DNA of 64,000 nt, taken from contig JAEVHH010000001.1 in NCBI GenBank assembly GCA_017607445.1, positions 372,001-436,000 of the forward strand. The letters are read 5' to 3'. A program made the translations under genes and the position numbers. This document shows positions 22,427 through 35,700 of this stretch, piece after piece. Below the pieces are notes generated by a model. It was not told where the DNA came from. It saw only the letters and a program-made list of their open reading frames with translations, and made no database searches. Origin of the DNA: Histoplasma ohiense (taxonomy: Eukaryota > Ascomycota > Eurotiomycetes > Onygenales > Ajellomycetaceae). Numbering within the stretch: position 1 is the stretch's first letter; the number at the start of each line of letters is the position of its first letter.

Positions 22427-22697
22427 TGTAAGAGATGATTGTAGATATAATTATGAAAGTAGTGTGAAGTATGCATGTAGAATGTTAAGAAGATAGCAAT
22501 CTCTATTATTCAAAGCTAATTGCTGATCTTCTAATATCTACAGATATCAGTGAGCATTATATAGATGATCATCATGTGCTACAGCTGTCTATAATGCTGT
22601 GTGCTATATCCCTCTTCATTAATTCTGGCGTGTTCTGTGTTCTTCTATCGCCACATAGCTATTTCCTAATATAGATATCTCCGTTGTGTCTATTACA
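22427..22697 (-). repeat. 5' LTR of F1
   Basis: 271 bases. Differences from the partner LTR are mostly C/T or G/A, and this copy keeps several CG sites (GGCGTG, TCGCC, TCCGTTG) that read TG or CA in the other. Confidence 0.9.
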
Positions 22698-22992
22698 GTT
22701 ATCATGTCAGTGTGGTCATCTCTACACTCTAGAGCTCAATCATATAAATGAGTGGTGAAGTTGAAATACTTCTGATTGCAAAATTGATAGCAGACAACTC
22801 ACTGTCATATGTGAGATAAGTCAAGAATATAGAAAGATAATGTAGAGATAGACAATAATTCAAAGAATCACTCTACTCACAAGCTTAAGAAGAAGTCAGT
22901 CAGTTGTATGATCAAGAAAATATCAACAAAAAATCAACTACAAACAATATTCTTAAGATATAGAGAAAAGTATACAACTGACAATAATTATT

Positions 22993-23463
22993 ATGAACAT
23001 CTTCAATCAACATTTATCTTTTGTATCTGAACTGAATAAAATGCAACTGATTCTCAAAGATCTATAAGAAGCAGTATGCAGAGTAGCAGCTCTCACACTC
23101 AAGAATGACAAGCTTCTCATCTGCAACATTTTGTTGAAGAAGATATTGACAATATGTAATCTTTATCAAACAGAGCTCAAGATGCAGAAGAAATATCAGC
23201 ATACAGAAGTCATTCAATAATGAACAGCAAATGCTGTGAGTTTTACAGATAGTCTCACAAATATCAGAAATAAGTAAGACACTCAAATGACTGATCTGCA
23301 CTGAAAGCTGAAGCACATATATCTTGAGATCAAACATTCAGCAACACTCAAGATCTCATTGTATAGCTTAATCAACTCTTCAAACATCAACACTCTATCT
23401 AACAACTCTGATCCAGTATACACAGCACAAACAGTGTTCTCTGAGAATACATCAATCATCACA
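22993..23463 (+). pseudogene. Element G gag, N-terminal part
   Basis: From the ATG at 22993 (MNIFNQHLSFVSELN) a Gln/Leu-rich, coiled-coil-like gag start runs to SENTSIIT with several TGA stops. LINE-beta interrupts it, and the frame resumes at 31662. Confidence 0.65.
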
Positions 23464-23705
23464 CATTCTTACAACTACCCACAAATGTAGGGGTACATTT
23501 GAATTTTCCACTTTTCCAACTGTTTTCATATAATTTTAACCCTTCAACCCATTCAACATCATCACACACTCTCTGTGATTACTCTACATGTGTGTATTGC
23601 ACAGATTGAGTGATTATGGAGCTCTCAATACTCTTTCATTCACTCAAGAACATCAACATAATCTACATCAGATCACTGAAGCCAAAGTCACTGGTCAATT
23701 TTGTT

Positions 23706-25227
23706 TAGACTGGCTGTGTGACCATGCATGGGACTGGGACTAAATATTTCTCCAGTCCCATTATCAAATTTCTTAGTCCTGGTCTCATATAGTGTTTATT
23801 AAATTAGTCACTTTACACTGTTTATATTATAAATCTAGTCCCAGGTCATGTTCTTCTTATAAATTACTGATTCTGGTCCCATTTGGTCCCATTTTGTTAA
23901 AATGGGACCAAATGGGACCATGATTTACCCTATATAGATGATATAATGCTATGAGTGTTACCAAAAATCATTATCTATCAAAAGAAGTTTAGTGTATTTA
24001 TGCTCTAGTTCTATTTTGAACTAGTAATGATAGTGATAGATAGATTCGCCGCGGTAGATAGGTTGGCAGCGATAGATTAGCAGCGATAGATTAGCAGCGA
24101 TAGATTAGCAGCGATAGATTAGCAGCGATAGATAGATTGGCAGTGATAGATAGGTTGGCAGCGATAGATTAGCAGTGATAGATAGCTTAGTAGTGAGGGA
24201 TAGCTTAGCAGTGAGGGATAGCTTAGCAGTGAGGGATAGCTTAGCAGCGAGAGATAGCTTAGCAGTGAGGGATAGCTTAGCAGCGAGGGATAGCTTAGCA
24301 GCGAGGGATAGATTGGCAGCGGCGATAGATTAGCAGCGAAAGATAGATTGGCAGCAGCGATAGATTAGCAGCGATAGATTAGCAGCAATAGATTGGCAGC
24401 GATAGATAGATTGGCAGTGGTAGATAAATTGGCAGCGATAGATAGATTCGCCGCGGTAGATAGGTTGGCAGCGATAGATTAGCAGCGATAGATTGGCTGT
24501 GATAGCTTAGCAGCGAGGGATAGCTTAGCAGTGAGGGATAGATTGGCAGCGGCGATAGATTAGCAGCGATAGATAGATTAGCAGTGATAGATAGATTGAC
24601 AGCAGCGATAGATTAGCAGCAATAGATAGATTGGCAGTGGTAGATAAATTGGCAGCGATAGATAGGTTGGCAGTGATAGATAGGTTGGCAGCGATAGCTT
24701 AGCAGCGAGGGATAGCTTGCAGCAATAGATAGGTTGGCAGCGATAGCTTAGCAGCGAGGGATAGCTTGCAGCAATAGATAGATTAGCAGTGATAGCTTAG
24801 CAGCGAGGGATAGCTTAGCAGCGAGGGATAGCTTAGCAGCGAGGGATAGCTTAGCAGCGGCGATAGATTAGCAGCAGTAGATAGATTGGCAGGGGCAAAT
24901 TGGTTGACAGCACTAGATAGGGGTGATATCTCCACCAATCATATCATCAGATTGATATCTAAGATATGTATTATATAATCATCAGAATGGGACCAAACCT
25001 CAGTCAAAATCATAGTCAGTCCCAGGTCATGTTCTTATTTTTGATAGTCAGTCACTTTACATGAAATATCAAGATTTATTAGTCTCATTTCACTCATGTT
25101 CTAATAATTCTAGTCACTTTACACTTCCATTCTGATCCTGGTCCCACTGAAAATCACACCAAGAAATGGACTGGGACCAAACCAAACCAAATCAAACATG
25201 AAATTCATGGTCCCACCAGCCAGTCTA
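23706..25227 (+). mobile_element. Non-autonomous hAT element, 1522 bases, complete
   Basis: Terminal inverted repeats TAGACTGGCTG.. and ..CAGCCAGTCTA, with a perfect 8-base target duplication ATTTTGTT (23698-23705; 25228-25235), which is the hAT hallmark. It carries no transposase. Subterminal parts hold many GGTCCCA/TGGGACC words and a 47-base perfect hairpin at 23874-23920. The middle (about 24020-24905) is a tandem array. It is inserted near the 5' end of LINE-beta. Confidence 0.92.
24020..24905 (+). repeat. Tandem array inside the hAT element
   Basis: Units such as AGCAGCGATAGATT (14 bases) and AGCAGCGAGGGATAGCTT (18 bases) alternate in higher-order blocks. CG is kept in most units, although the flanking LINE has none. 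The copy in the second hAT (about 43525-44055) is shorter, which explains most of the size difference. Confidence 0.85.
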
Positions 25228-25235
25228 ATTTTGTT

Positions 25236-27060
25236 ACTGAAAAAACTGATAAGAGACAGAGAAAGACTGTTACAATGTCTTCTTCAGTTCTCAAAGAAGT
25301 CAGTGACAGCATTCTCACAGTCATTTCTCAACTGTAGAAGCAGTTTGAGAAGACTCAATAGCAATAGAATCTGCAACAGAAGACTTTTATCAGATTGACA
25401 AAGACTTTAAACAGCTGAGTTGAGAAGAAGAAATAGTCAGTCAGTCAGAACTTTGCTTGAATCTTCTGTAAAAAATTCATTGTATATATAACAGCAGATC
25501 TGAATGCAGCATCAACTCTGAAAGAGAGTGCTGTTTCAGATATTTACTCACAGTCAAATTCAGCAAAGACAACTGTGAGAAAGCTGACTATCTGAGTGAA
25601 CATTATACAGAAAAGGAAAAATTCTGCTCTCTCTGAAGCTATCTCTGTTAAAACTACAGCTTTCTCAGCTGACAGAGCTAGTGGAGTCAGTCTACAGCTC
25701 AAGAACATCAGTCAATCAAGAAGTCTTATAGAGAGCACAAAGTAACAGAAGAATTTATGAATTCTCATTACTCTTCAATCAGAAAAATGAGTTGCTTGAC
25801 TGCAGTTATATACTGTGCAGCAGATGATTGTTGCAAACATTTAGAAGATAGAAGATATAGCTAATATACTGAAGATGAAACTTATCAGAACAGATTGAAT
25901 GATCATATCAAGCAACAGAGATATATATGATACTCTAATCACTGAGAAGACAGTGACTACTCTCTGTGAAGTTCTTGACATTATGAAGATTCAGCTATCA
26001 GAGCAGTGATACAATTATACTGTCTCAGAGATTTTGAAATTTGTTCAGAACTGAGAAGAGACAAGAATCTTCACAGATAAGATAATTGAGAAAGAGATTC
26101 TAACTCAGATAAAGATAAAATCAGTAAACTGTCAATTCTTACAATATGAAGTGAATCTTAAAATAGAGAAGATTACATGAATTGTCTCTTTTCTCATCTC
26201 AGTAAAAGACTTCTCACTCTTCAATATCAGTGAGAGAATCAGACTCATTGAGAAAAGGTCTCTGACAGTGAGACATGACTCAGAATGTCAGAGATACTGC
26301 TATTCATCAAAGTATATGTGACTGATGAGATGCTCCAACTGCAGCAAGCTCACAAGTCAGCATAAAAGATCAACAAAAGTGAAGTATAAGAGAGCATTAT
26401 AATGTATCAACTACTGTCAACTCTACTCAGCTGAGCATCAGCACTGCTCTGCTGTGCTCAGATATGTGAATAACATTCTCAGATGTCTAACTCAAAAAAA
26501 GCTAGCAGCTGTCTGCTGTCTTGACAACAGATGTTATAGAGATACTCAGAAGTAGTAATCATCATCAACACAGTCAGCATCAATGATTGCAGTGATAATA
26601 TCTATATCATTCATTCAATCAACTCAGTCAACACAGCTCACTGAGCTAGCATCTCACAAGCAGATGACTACTCAGAGCTTCATCAGTGAAGAGAATATCA
26701 TCTGACAGATGATTCACATCAGACAACACTCAGCTCACACAGCAGAGTGACAGCACAGTCAAATAGTCAAAAAGCAGTCTAATCTCAGCATACAGACAAC
26801 AGATCTGAAACTCTTCAATCTCATTCTACAGATGAACTTTAACAGCAGCTCATCAAATGATTTTTTATACTAAAACATCAACATTAGCAATGCAGCTGAT
26901 GCTGTAGAAACAATCAGTAGAAAAATCACTCTCTGCAGATCTTCTGAGTAAATACAGTCAGAGTAATTCTCTGTTATATAGCAGCTCTACAGCTTGCTTT
27001 TGAGCAGAGCTGTGAAGTGATCTGTATACAGAAATCTTACACACACTCTGACATCAAGAC
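25236..27060 (+). pseudogene. LINE-beta ORF1 (gag-like)
   Basis: With TGA read through, the frame gives VTMSSSVLKEVSDSILTVI and then a helical region, and near 26330-26470 a string of Cys-His knuckles (RCSNCSKLTSQHK; CINYCQLYSAEHQHC). Zinc knuckles at the end of ORF1 are typical of Tad/I-type LINEs. The start lies left of the hAT insertion at 23706. Confidence 0.6.
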
Positions 27061-30000
27061 TTCTAATCATTCAGTATATAAGTGCTTTGTACTTATAGAC
27101 TGCTGAGATGACACTAATCTGAAACAGTGAGAGAAGAAAAGACTCTGAATCATGATATATATATACAAAAGTTCAAAGATAAGAGCACAGCAATATCAAT
27201 CTATACAAAACAGAAATCTACTGTGAATCAGTATCAATGACTGCCACATTCTCAATGTGTACAGACAGTCTGAGACAGATACAGTCATGAACTATCTAAT
27301 CAATTTGAGCTCATCAGTCTGCTGTCTGATAGATGAGGATTTCAATGTATGATATAATGTCTTTGAATCAGAAACAGTGAATCTGCACTGAGAAGAGAAA
27401 CTTGTTCAGTGAGTCAGTGAATATGAAATAAACTTTGTGAAAGAGATAAATGTTTCAACTTATACAATAAATTATGTGATTGATCTCATCTTCTTCAATA
27501 TGATCTTTGCTTTCACTTCAGTGTGTCAAGATTTACACTGTAGCTCAGATCATCAGTCTATAATTACTATACTATCAACAACATCTCAGATACAGCAGAG
27601 CAGAGTTCAGATCAAGATCACAGACTCTCAGCTGAAGCTCTTTACAGATTTTATCAGAGATCTTATAGTGAATATATCTTACTCAGATAGAGTTGAGAAT
27701 GCAGCACAGTTTGATGATCTGATCTAACACTTCACTCAGAATCTTCTAACTGCAGCTCAGATAGTCAGTAAGTCAGTGCAATAGAAACAGACTACAGCTC
27801 TTTGATGAACAGTAGACTGCTGAAGAGTGCATTGAGAGCTCATCATTCATCAAACAGAGACTGCAAAGCACTGATTCAAGAACACAGTGTGCAAGATCAA
27901 ATATGTATATTGAAGATAGATGATCAATAAAGTCAGAGATGACAGAGATCTGTACTGAGTGATAGTATGACATAAGCTGAAACCCAACCTCAGAGTACTT
28001 TTTCTGATGATTGAAGATCAGATTATAGAAAAGACAGCTGTCAAAGCTGAGACACTTCAGCAAATCATTCTGAAGTAATACAACTCAGCTGATAATCTGA
28101 AATATAACTTATTGAATAATGAGCACTGAAATAACATGAGAAATCTGCTCTGAGATCTCTGAGTTGAGATGGAGAAGATAGAGTACAACATCATTGAAGT
28201 ACAGAGTATTTCTTCAGACATAAATGAAATCACAGTGCAGCTGCTCAAAGCATGCTGATAGTATATATCTTTCTTTATACAGCAGCTATACAACTGCTGT
28301 CTTCAGCTCTGTCACTTCTCACAAATCTGAAAGCTGACAGAGATGACAATGATATTCAAGATAGATAAAAGAGACAAAAGCTTGATCTACTTCTGAAGAC
28401 TCATTACTCTTCTCTCAGTAATCTTCAAGAAACTGAAACACATTGTTGCAAAATGACTGACATACACAGCACTCATTCATAATGTAGTCAGTTTGTAGTA
28501 TGAAGAGATACTGCTCAGATAATCTGCAATGAATCTGATAACTGCTTTCACTCATGAGATGAAGACAGTCTTCACACAAAACAAGAAGATGTTCATAATC
28601 ACAATGAATGTGTAGAGTATCTTTGATGCTGTGCTGTGCAGACAGCTGCTTCAGCAGATAATACAATAGAGATAGTTATATAAACTGCTACAACTCATTA
28701 ACAGCTTTCTCATCAAATACAGAGCTCAGATCTGACTGAAGAGAATCATCACAACAGCACATCAGATGCAATGTGATATACTACAGAGATTTTCTCTATT
28801 ATCAATACTGTTTCTTCTGTATCTGACAGAGCTGCTGTGACAGAATCTGAAATTATACTTTGACTATGCAGATGATTTGAACACTTGATGAGCTATACAC
28901 TTGCTTGACAACAATACTATTCTTCTCAATCATGATATACAGAGTATTCTGAGATGAGGGGAGATAAACAAGATGATCTTTGCATCAGAGAAACTTGAGA
29001 TAATTCATCTCATAAGAAAGTGATACAATAAAGTATCATCAGTGATTATGTCAGAGAATCTAATCATACACTCTGTCACTGTCTCAGTTGAACAGAAGTT
29101 AGTACTTTGCTGACTGAGTGTACACTTTAACAGAAGACTCATCTGAAGATCATATGTTTCTGCTCAGACAAAAAAGACAAGAACTGTGACTCAGCATATT
29201 TAAAATCTAGAGAAGATCAGAGATGAGTCTTCAGCAGATGTTCTGTGAAAGACAGTTACTATCTATATAATTTTCTTACTGCTCTATAACACAGAGATCT
29301 GATACAGCAGCTGTATGCAGTCAGTAAAATACACAGACAGAAGTGAGAAGATCAGCTTCTGTCTGAAATAACATATAAAAATAGTTGAGAAAGTGTTTAT
29401 TATGATGATCAGAGAAGTTCTTTCAGTTTTCTATACAACATTCATCACAACTCTATACTGAGATGCTGAACTCTCATCAGCAATGATAGCTCTGAAGAAG
29501 ATCAAAATGCATTTTGCAACAAGACTTCAGATGATGAATGAAAGACACTCACTGATTTCACAGATAACTCTCTCAATGATCATATATGAAAGAGAGACTG
29601 AAATCTGACAGTATTCAAAAATCAAGATTCAGAGGTTGAAGATGCTGCTGTCTGCAGTTAATAGATTCACACTTGTCATTCCATACTACTCAGAGAAGTG
29701 TGGAACAGACTCCACAGAGAATGTAGATAAAAAAAATGCTGCTCAGATATTCAAGAAATAATGAAAAAGTCAATCTTCAATAGATCTGTATGTTTTTTCA
29801 GATGAATCAGAATAGATTCTTGACAACAGCAGATGAATGAGCTATGACTTTATAGTCTATCAGAGAAACAAACAACTGATCAGCTTCTCAGCTGCACTGA
29901 GCTCTATATCATATATCTTCAATACTAAGACAGTTGATATCTGCTGTGTATTAGAGTGTGCAGTGAAACTTCTACTCTGTATTATAGATAACAGTACTAA

Positions 30001-30720
30001 TTCTTGAATCTGGCTCTGTCTTGACAACACCTCAGTTATCTGAGATATATGAGACAGTGCAGTGATTTTCTTGAACTGAGTCTACAGCTGCTGTCACAAG
30101 CTTCTCAGACAACATAATATGAGTCTGAAATGAGTCTCTGAGCATATAAAAATAGAGAGCAATGAAGAAGCAGACTGTCTGACTAAGCAGACAGTCTCAT
30201 CTACTGCAGTCTCAGTCTATGAACTCAAAGCCATGCCCACAGTCAGTGGGATTCACACAGTGGCCAAGCAGCTCAATCAAGAGACAGAGTGAGAGAGATG
30301 AAGCAGAGTCTGTGAAAAGCTCTCTAACTGATACTGAGACTGAAGATTCAGCAGACTGACTATAGAATATCAAGTAAAGATTTCTTCAGAGCTCATCATA
30401 TCACAGCATGCTCTTCATCACTGATTTATACTTCACTTCTCTCATGAGAACTTCTTCTAATACCACAGATGCTTTCAGCATACAGATGTGAGACTCATCT
30501 ATATCTGTGAATACAATAAAAACTCAGAATATCTGATGCTCTATTGACACTCACAGAGACACTTCTTTCACTGACTCAAGAAATTAGCAGTACAGTCACA
30601 CAACTGAGTGACAGCTGTTGTCTATCTAGAGTCTCTGATCTCTATAAACTTTGTAGAACTGCTTGATCACACACAGTTCTACACACAGTACTGCATGAGA
30701 TAATGCAGCTGTTTGAGTAC
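27060..30720 (+). pseudogene. LINE-beta ORF2 (endonuclease, reverse transcriptase, RNase H)
   Basis: An endonuclease-like part lies at about 27170-27730 (frame 27437-27727 is one open stretch). The reverse transcriptase has FDYADDLNT at about 28856-28885, the YADD active site. An RNase H-like part at about 29780-30230 reads YVFSDESE and later ESNEEADCLTKQ. Stops, mostly TGA, occur every few tens of codons. Confidence 0.7.
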
Positions 30721-30782
30721 ACACTGTCAGACAGCCCCCACAGCAAGGCAGTACAGATAGCACAATATTCAGTGCAACTGAT

Positions 30783-31005
30783 TTGATCAGTACAATAGAT
30801 TCAACTGATGCAATTGATACAAATGATGCAATCAGTTCAATTGATACAATTGACTCAATTGATTCAATTGATACAATTGATTCAATCAGTTCAATCAGTA
30901 CAAATGATTCAATCAATTCAATCAGTACAAACAGTTCAGTCAGTTCAATTGATTCAACTGATATAAATGATTCAATCAGTATAATTGACTCATCTGTTTC
31001 AACTA
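30783..31005 (+). repeat. ATTGATTCA-type minisatellite in LINE-beta 3' region
   Basis: Repeats of ATTGATACA and ATTGATTCA with variants such as ATCAGTTCA. The open frame across it is a Ser/Ile/Asp repeat and is best read as a by-product of the 9-base period. Confidence 0.75.
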
Positions 31006-31661
31006 ACTGTGATGTAATCAGTACAGTCTGTATGCTGACTCAGCTGTTTTTTACTGTCAGCATGCATTTTTCTTCTCTTCTCTCACTGCTCTCACTGTCT
31101 CTCTCTATTTCTTTTCTCTCACAATCTTCTTCAGTGCTCTCTTCTCTCTTCTCCCTCTTCTCTCTCTGAGCTTGTGCTGGGTCACATAACTGCAATGTGT
31201 CACAGATGACACAGTCTTTCCTTCACTTCTCTCTTTTTATCTTTCTTTTCAGTACACTTATTTTTCTTTTTTTCTTTTATCTATCTCATCTGTCTCTCTT
31301 CTGTTGTTGGAAGTGCAGACAGTTCTCAGATCAACTGAGAAAGCTATCTCTCTCTGTTCACTATAAAGTCTTTCAGACACAGCAGCAGCAGTCTCCTTGA
31401 AAACCACACTATAGTCTCATTATGAATGATCATATATTGAGTCAGAAATGGATGTGCAGCTTGGAAAAATCCTTTTCAATGAGCTGAGTCTTCTCAAAAA
31501 TTGTCATCTAAATTCTGTTTTCTCTTTCTCTGTGTACATAGAAATCTCTTCAGTGTAGCATGTCTCCATGTCCTTTGGAAGGCTTCTGAAACACAGATGC
31601 TGCCCGTGTTTTCTCCGGGACATTAAATCAATACAAACAAACAAACAAATCAATCATCACA

Positions 31662-32760
31662 GAATATATCAAGTCAGATGATCTATCTAACCCATCATAC
31701 TTTGATAATAAGTGTAAGAACAACACTGCTCTCAACTGATTGAGTCAGATGTGTTCACACTATCACATAGAGTGTGAGCTCACAGAACAGCAACTCATTA
31801 AATTACAACAGATCTTACACACAGTATCTATTTTCAAGAGAAAAGCTAGATCTCTTTGAATGACAGCTGAGAAGTTGAACACAGAAGCATCTGACAAGTA
31901 TAAGTTATCATGAAAGTGAGATGATTTCACAAGATGGATTCTGCATAACTTCAAGGAACTAGACATCAAAGACAAACATTACAAATACTTTATAGAATGC
32001 AAACAAGAAGGAGATTTTGTATTATACTACATTCATTTCAGTTTATATTATTTTACAATGAATCAAGAGCTTCTGACATCTTTCTGTCTACAAATCTTCA
32101 TACACAGCTTAGACATTGACCTATACACTGAGTGGAAGTGTCTTAACCCACAGCCACAGACAGTGGAGGAAATGTATGAAACACTACTCTCAAGAGAACA
32201 AGCAAACAAGCTGCAAAAGCAAGCAGCAGAGATGCAGACAAATGCAAGAAGACTCATATCTACACTCATCACTTCATCATCAAGACATTCAGATGTGATG
32301 AATATCAATCTCAATGCTATTGTGAGAGTCTCAAACCTCTTCAAGAAGAATTCATCAGAGTGAGTAGTCTGATATCATGAACACAGAGTGTGCTTTCACT
32401 GCAGCTGACAGAATCATAATGCAAAGAATTGCTGTAATCACTCTCAAGAGAAGAAGTCAAAAAACTAGAGAAATCAGCAGAATCAGAGACACTCATTGAT
32501 TGACTACTAAAGATCTTCAAAGTAGATGAGTTGTCTGCATTAGATGATCCTCTGAATTCTACAAGAACTAAACAGAAGAGAGATGAAGAGGTGAGTGCAG
32601 AAGAGAAAGTGAATGAATATCTGAACACTGTAGAATTGAATACACTGATGTATAGAGAATATCTGAAACAGAAAAGAGAAGTGACAGTGAAGGTGTTATT
32701 GAACACAGACACTTCAACAAAGTACATTGATGATTATATGCTAAAATGATTGTCTGATGT
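31662..32760 (+). pseudogene. Element G gag, C-terminal part, and protease start
   Basis: Resumes as EYIKSDDLSNPSYFDNK, continues through a capsid-like region with YTEWKCLNPQPQTVEEMYE at 32130-32190, to a zinc knuckle near 32390 (CFHCS-x-NHNAKNC, a CX2CX4HX4C pattern with one stop). Near 32690 VTVKVLLNTDTSTKYIDD has the layout of a retroviral-type aspartic protease site (LLDTGAS), with the catalytic Asp changed to Asn. Confidence 0.75.
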
Positions 32761-35700
32761 ACAACAGATGAAGAAATCTAAATAAGTAAAGCTTTCAAAC
32801 AATCATTATCTTATCTCATCTGTGAGGGTAAAAATGTCCTTGCATTTCAAAAGATGATCTTGCTGCATCTGAGTGTGTGTGCTTCTGAATGTAGAATACA
32901 ATCTGATCTTGAGGCTTGATTGATTTCAGAAATATGATCTCTGAATCCATTGATGTACATGTCACATACAGTTGACAGATTGTAAGAACCAAATTCATAT
33001 GATCTTACTCATGAATATGAGATGCAGATTCCATGTGTCAGAGATGAAAGACTTGAATCTCATCACTCAACATCAAACAAAGCAAGTGCTGTATAAACCT
33101 TTGACTCAGAGTATTCTATACATCATAAGAGAATCTGAGACAAAAGAACTGTCATTTACAAAAGATTTGAAAAATGAAACACATATGAAGACACTGCTTG
33201 AAAAGCATAAGAAGATCTTCTGAATGAATCTTCTGTCTTCTCTGCCACTCAAAAGAGAATTCATCCATGAGATCAATATGAGAGATGCAAAATCAATAAA
33301 TCACAACACATATTCTCTATCACAAACACATCTTGAGGAATTACAGTGGCAGATAGAGGAGTTGTTGAAGAGGGGTCTCATACAATCATTCTTCAGCACA
33401 TGGAGCTTCCCAGTCCTATTCACTAAGAAATCAAATGAAGAATGATGTATGTGCATTGACTATTGAGCACTCAATAAGCTCACTGTAAAGAATGGATATC
33501 TGCTACTGTGAATTCAACAACAACTAGATACAGTAGAATATGCCTGATACTTGACAAAGATTGACCTACTCACAGAATACTGACAGATTTGTGTAGATGA
33601 ACTATCAGTACTCAAAACAGCATTTAACACACAATGAGAAAAGTTTGAATTTCTTGCAATGTCTATGAAGCTTACAAACATCTCTGCAATCTTTCAGACA
33701 ATAATGAATACAATTCTTGCAAAACAGAACAGCTGATCATGTCTTGTATATCTTGATAATATCTTAATCTTTTCAAACTTGTATGAAGAGCATCTACAAC
33801 ATGTGAATCAGATGCTCACAACTCTGACAGAGCACAAGCTCTACATCAAATCATTGAAATGTGTGTTTGATACAAAGAAGTTGAAGTTTGTGGGACATCT
33901 TGTGAGAGAGAGCCACATACACTCAATCCCTGAAAAACTAGAAGTTATTGTGAAATGGTCAAGGTCTAGAAATATACACCACATACATCAATTTTTAGAA
34001 CTGACATTCTATTACAGAAGGTTTGTAAAGAATTTCACACAAATCACTACTCTGTTGTCAGATCTTCTTAAAGAGACAGATGCTGAGCTTTGCAAAAAGA
34101 AATTTCATTCAATCATCTGAAACATCTTCTGCAAAGAGACCTCTCTTGAGTTTAGAGAACATATGACAACATCTTCAGTGCTTATTCAACTGAATCATAT
34201 GAAGCTCTTCACAATTGAAATCAATACATCAGAATGAGTCATTGGATGCTCTCTCTTGCAAGTGGAGGAGGATGATAAATTACACTCAGTAGCATATAAT
34301 GGCTGAAAGCTGTCAAGTGCAGAGCTTAACTATTCTGTGTATGAGAAGAAACTTCTAGTGATCAAACATACACTAGATCTGTGAGATCAATATATTGACA
34401 ACAGGCATATGACAACAGTGATCACCAACCATGAAAGCCTCATTTATTTGCAAATGACAATCAAACCCTTCAAGCAGCTAGTATGATGGATATCAGAGTT
34501 TCAGATGTACAATCTTCAAATCAAATACAGAAAGAAAGTGGATGCTATTGTGTCAGATATCATAAGTTGTAGATCTGACTTCATGAGAGAAGGTTCAGTG
34601 AACACAGCACAGAGAGAATTTACACTAACAGCACTGAGAGATTGTGATGAGGCAGAGTGATTGAAAGCCATGATCACCCACTTGAAGAATGGAAGTGTAT
34701 CAGCTGATAAATGTCTGATGAAGATAATAGAAGAGATGCTTCCAAAATTCAAGTTTGTGAAGTTAGAGAAGAATGTTGTGTTTTACTGTGATTTCAGTTA
34801 TGTGGAGACACTGTATCTTGAGCCCCAGTTTCAATGAGATCTGATAAGTTGTATGCACAAGAAGTTCAGCTACTTAGAGAGTTCAGAACTTATGAATGTT
34901 CTGAAAGATTGAACATACTGATCAAGTATGAAAGAAGATATTCAGACATACACACAGAAGTGTCTGAACTCCCAAGTCTCAAAGAGTGCAAGACAAGAAT
35001 TGAAGTGTGAGAGAGCACAACATCAGATAGAAGATATGATTAAACTGTTTGAACATTGAGAGATAGATCTCATAGAGATATTGCTATAAATGTCAAATGA
35101 AAACTGCTGAATAATAACAGCAATCAATTACATCACAGAGTGGCCAATCACATGAGCAGTGTCAGAGACAATAGAGAAGATCATTACTAAATTTCTACAT
35201 AATGATATCTACATCAATTATAATATACTCTGTGAGATATTGACAGATAACAGTGCAAACCTTGTAGAAGAAGCTGTGAGACACTTTGTCAAACAGTTGC
35301 AGATGAAGCATCACACAACAACACTCTATCACTCTCATACAAATGAAAAAGTCAAACACTTAAACAGAATACTAGACAGCATGCTGACAAAATATCTAGT
35401 GGAAAAGCTCATGAGATTATGAGATGAATATCTGAGACAGATATTATTCACAATGCAAGTTCATCAGTATGCAGTCTCAAAGCACTTGCTGTTCTATCTG
35501 CTCTATGAGATGCATCCACATATCCCGAGGGATATGCAGAAGCAGATAGAGGAGGAGATAGTGATTGCAGATATGAAATCAAAAGTGAGGAAAGTTAGCC
35601 ACATCTGAGCAAAAACAAATGAATTACTACTCAATCATGTCATACAATTGAAAAGAATATAAGACTCACTAGTGAAAGAAACAAGCCTCACTGTGAGCAC

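Larger units (their letters stand above)
15555..22697 (-). mobile_element. Ty3/gypsy chromovirus F1 (complete, 7.1 kb)
   Basis: Both LTRs are 271 bases (15555-15825 and 22427-22697), with a perfect 5-base target duplication GTTAT on each side (15550-15554; 22698-22702). Gag-pol is on the minus strand, about 22321 to 17533; a second, spliced gene lies on the plus strand at 16368-17509, between the end of pol and the LTR at 15555-15825. It is inserted in the 5' part of element G. Confidence 0.92.
23464..31648 (+). mobile_element. LINE-beta (complete, with an hAT nested inside)
   Basis: Flanked by a perfect 13-base target duplication, ATCAATCATCACA (23451-23463 and 31649-31661), and ending in an A-rich ACAA repeat tail (31630-31648), which is typical of target-primed integration. 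Without the 1.5 kb hAT it is about 6.65 kb, a usual length for a fungal two-ORF LINE. It interrupts the gag of element G. Its coding sequence is the most heavily mutated in the window: between 25261 and 25560 I find no CC, GG or CG at all. The first about 100 bases and the last about 80 keep all three. Confidence 0.9.

Noticed and set aside
24020..24905. CRISPR-like array
   Set aside because: The units are contiguous 14/18-base tandem repeats without unique spacers, inside an hAT element of a fungus.
27773..28666. Series of minus-strand Cys/Ser/Leu-rich frames
   Set aside because: They are shadows of the degraded plus-strand LINE-beta ORF2; depletion of CC/GG/CG keeps several frames open.
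30783..31169. Ser/Ile/Asp-rich protein
   Set aside because: Produced by a 9-base minisatellite in the LINE-beta 3' region; no start context or conserved motif.
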